DNA of 6,283 bases from Armatimonadota bacterium. GTDB taxonomy: Bacteria; Armatimonadota; SYMT01. Shown here piece by piece: positions 5,154 through 6,283 of the stretch. The notes beneath the pieces were generated by a model, which had not been told where the DNA came from, ran no database searches, and saw nothing but the letters and a program-made list of their open reading frames with translations. The DNA is taken from NCBI GenBank assembly GCA_020696885.1, contig JAJFMS010000224.1, positions 1 to 6,283 of the forward strand, in the 5' to 3' direction. Each line of letters begins with the position of its first letter. The stretch's first letter is position 1. The position numbers and the translations under genes are program-made.

Positions 5154-6283
5154 ATGAGACGCTTTCCCCCGATCGTCGCCCTGCTGCTGGGCCTGCTGGC
5201 GCTGGCCGTGCCGGGCGCCGCCCAGAAGGACCGGGGCCTCTGGGCGGCGCCGGTGCTGAAGCAGCCGTTCGATACGGCGCCGTTCCGCCCGATTCGGATT
5301 CCGGAGTGGGTGCAGAACACCACCGGCTGCGGCTACACGCTCTCCGTGATGGATGGGAAAGCCCGCGCGGCCGCCGCGGCGCACGGCGTCACCATCAGCG
5401 AGATGGGGTTCGTGGACCCGTTCTACACCTACTACGACAGCAAGCTCCTGAAGCGACGCAGCCCTCACGTCCCCGCCGGCAAGCTGGAGCAGGACCTTGC
5501 GGAGTACCAGCGCCTTGGTGTGCGCATCCTGGGGGTCTACCCGCCCTGCCTCCAGGGCGAGGTGTACGAGGCGCACCCGGAGTGGCGGCGGATCGACACC
5601 AACACCACCACGATCCCGCAGATCGACATGAAGAAGTACCCCCACGGCGGCATGCTCTGCCTGCTGGGACCGTACGGGGACTTCTTCATCGACGTGCTGG
5701 CCGAGATCATCACGAAGTACCCGCAGGTGGACGCGTTCAGCTTCGACGGGCTCCACTACGGCGGAGTGTGCTATTGCCAGTTCTGCCGGGCGAACTACCG
5801 CAAGGATGCCGGAGCGGAGATCCCGAGCGCGAACATGGAAGACCCCGCCTTCCGCCGCTACCAGCACTGGGCGGACCGGAAGATGGAGCACCTCATCCAG
5901 CGGATGCAGACCCGCCTGAAGGCGATCAAGCCGGACGTGGCCCTGGTGACCTGGACCACCAACGCGGGCCGGTTCGGGCACTTCCTCAGCATCCCGCGGA
6001 ACATGCCGGCGCGCATGAACCTGCTGCTGGACGCGCCGGACCAGGAGTTCTGGCTGGACGAGACGAACCGCGGCACCACCATCGTCCCGGCCTTCGCCAA
6101 CGCCTACATCTGGGCCACCACCAACCACCGGGTCGCCTTCAGCGAGCCGTATATTCTCAGCCACGGCAACCCGTACGGCAAAGACAGCTTCCCGCCCCAG
6201 GAGATCCTCCGGCGCATGATGCTGGCGCTCACCTATGGCGCCGGGCCCAGCATCGCGGTGGCGCAGCCGCCCAGCCTGCAAGA
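5154..6283 (+). CDS. Secreted TIM-barrel glycoside-hydrolase-like protein (GHL6/GH42-like), 3'-truncated
   Basis: The frame opens at ATG 5154 with GGAG 8 nt upstream (5142-5145) and stays open to the window end, giving 376 residues of an unfinished protein. Residues 1-23 are a signal peptide (Arg-Arg, Leu-rich core, likely cut after Gly-Ala-Ala). The mature part resembles uncharacterised bacterial glycosyl-hydrolase-like barrels. An early strand reads I-S-E-M-G-F-V-D-P-F-Y-T-Y-Y, and L-G-V-R-I-L-G-V-Y marks another barrel strand. The block F-S-F-D-G-L-H-Y-G-G (Asp198) is followed by C-Y-C-Q-F-C (Cys206, 208, 211), a pattern typical of GHL6 and beta-galactosidase-like families. Later, A-F-S-E-P (Glu331) could supply a second catalytic acid. 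These residue roles are inferred. It is divergent from the dehydrogenase gene and may share its control region. A trimerisation or sugar-binding C-terminal region may lie beyond the window. It could instead be a non-catalytic barrel; the substrate is unknown. Confidence 0.88.
   Translation, partial: MRRFPPIVALLLGLLALAVPGAAQKDRGLWAAPVLKQPFDTAPFRPIRIPEWVQNTTGCGYTLSVMDGKARAAAAAHGVTISEMGFVDPFYTYYDSKLLKRRSPHVPAGKLEQDLAEYQRLGVRILGVYPPCLQGEVYEAHPEWRRIDTNTTTIPQIDMKKYPHGGMLCLLGPYGDFFIDVLAEIITKYPQVDAFSFDGLHYGGVCYCQFCRANYRKDAGAEIPSANMEDPAFRRYQHWADRKMEHLIQRMQTRLKAIKPDVALVTWTTNAGRFGHFLSIPRNMPARMNLLLDAPDQEFWLDETNRGTTIVPAFANAYIWATTNHRVAFSEPYILSHGNPYGKDSFPPQEILRRMMLALTYGAGPSIAVAQPPSLQ

Overview
This is a high-GC bacterial window with five protein genes, two of them cut by the window edges. 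The lineage is most likely Planctomycetota or a similar large-genome, high-GC environmental bacterium. Two features support this: a pseudopilin whose N-terminus ends the hydrophobic helix in [14 protein letters not shown], the form common in planctomycetes and a few related groups, and a PEP-CTERM (VPEP) sorting signal. Clear Shine-Dalgarno-like sites precede four genes. The lineage is an inference, not shown directly.

Layout. (a) 1-1434 (+) is the 3' part of a large secreted-type protein: SBBP beta-propeller repeats, then a fibronectin type III domain, then an ASH/choice-of-anchor-D-like domain at the C-terminus. (b) 1453-1486 is a strong 15-bp hairpin between two converging genes, probably a two-way terminator. 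(c) 1515-4904 (-) is a tight three-gene run, transcribed right to left: a secreted PQQ-type glucose/sorbosone dehydrogenase (4904-3381), a PEP-CTERM protein with a jelly-roll-like ectodomain (3351-2602), and a type IV/II pseudopilin-like protein with a FIMAH-like C-terminal domain (2540-1515). The gaps are 29 and 61 nt, consistent with one operon. (d) 4905-5153 is a divergent intergenic region with several dyads, including CACAAT-N8-ATTGTG, and a repeated CCGGAAG leader next to the dehydrogenase start. (e) 5154-6283 (+) is the 5' part of a secreted TIM-barrel glycoside-hydrolase-like protein, cut by the window end.

All four genes whose N-termini are visible encode a signal peptide or prepilin leader, and the fifth is built from extracellular domains. 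The window therefore looks like a cell-surface/secreted module for carbohydrate handling: a glycosidase-like enzyme, a sugar oxidase, an exosortase-sorted surface protein and a pilin-like protein. A joint function is inferred only from gene order and secretion signals. No RNA genes, CRISPR arrays, insertion sequences or phage genes were seen.
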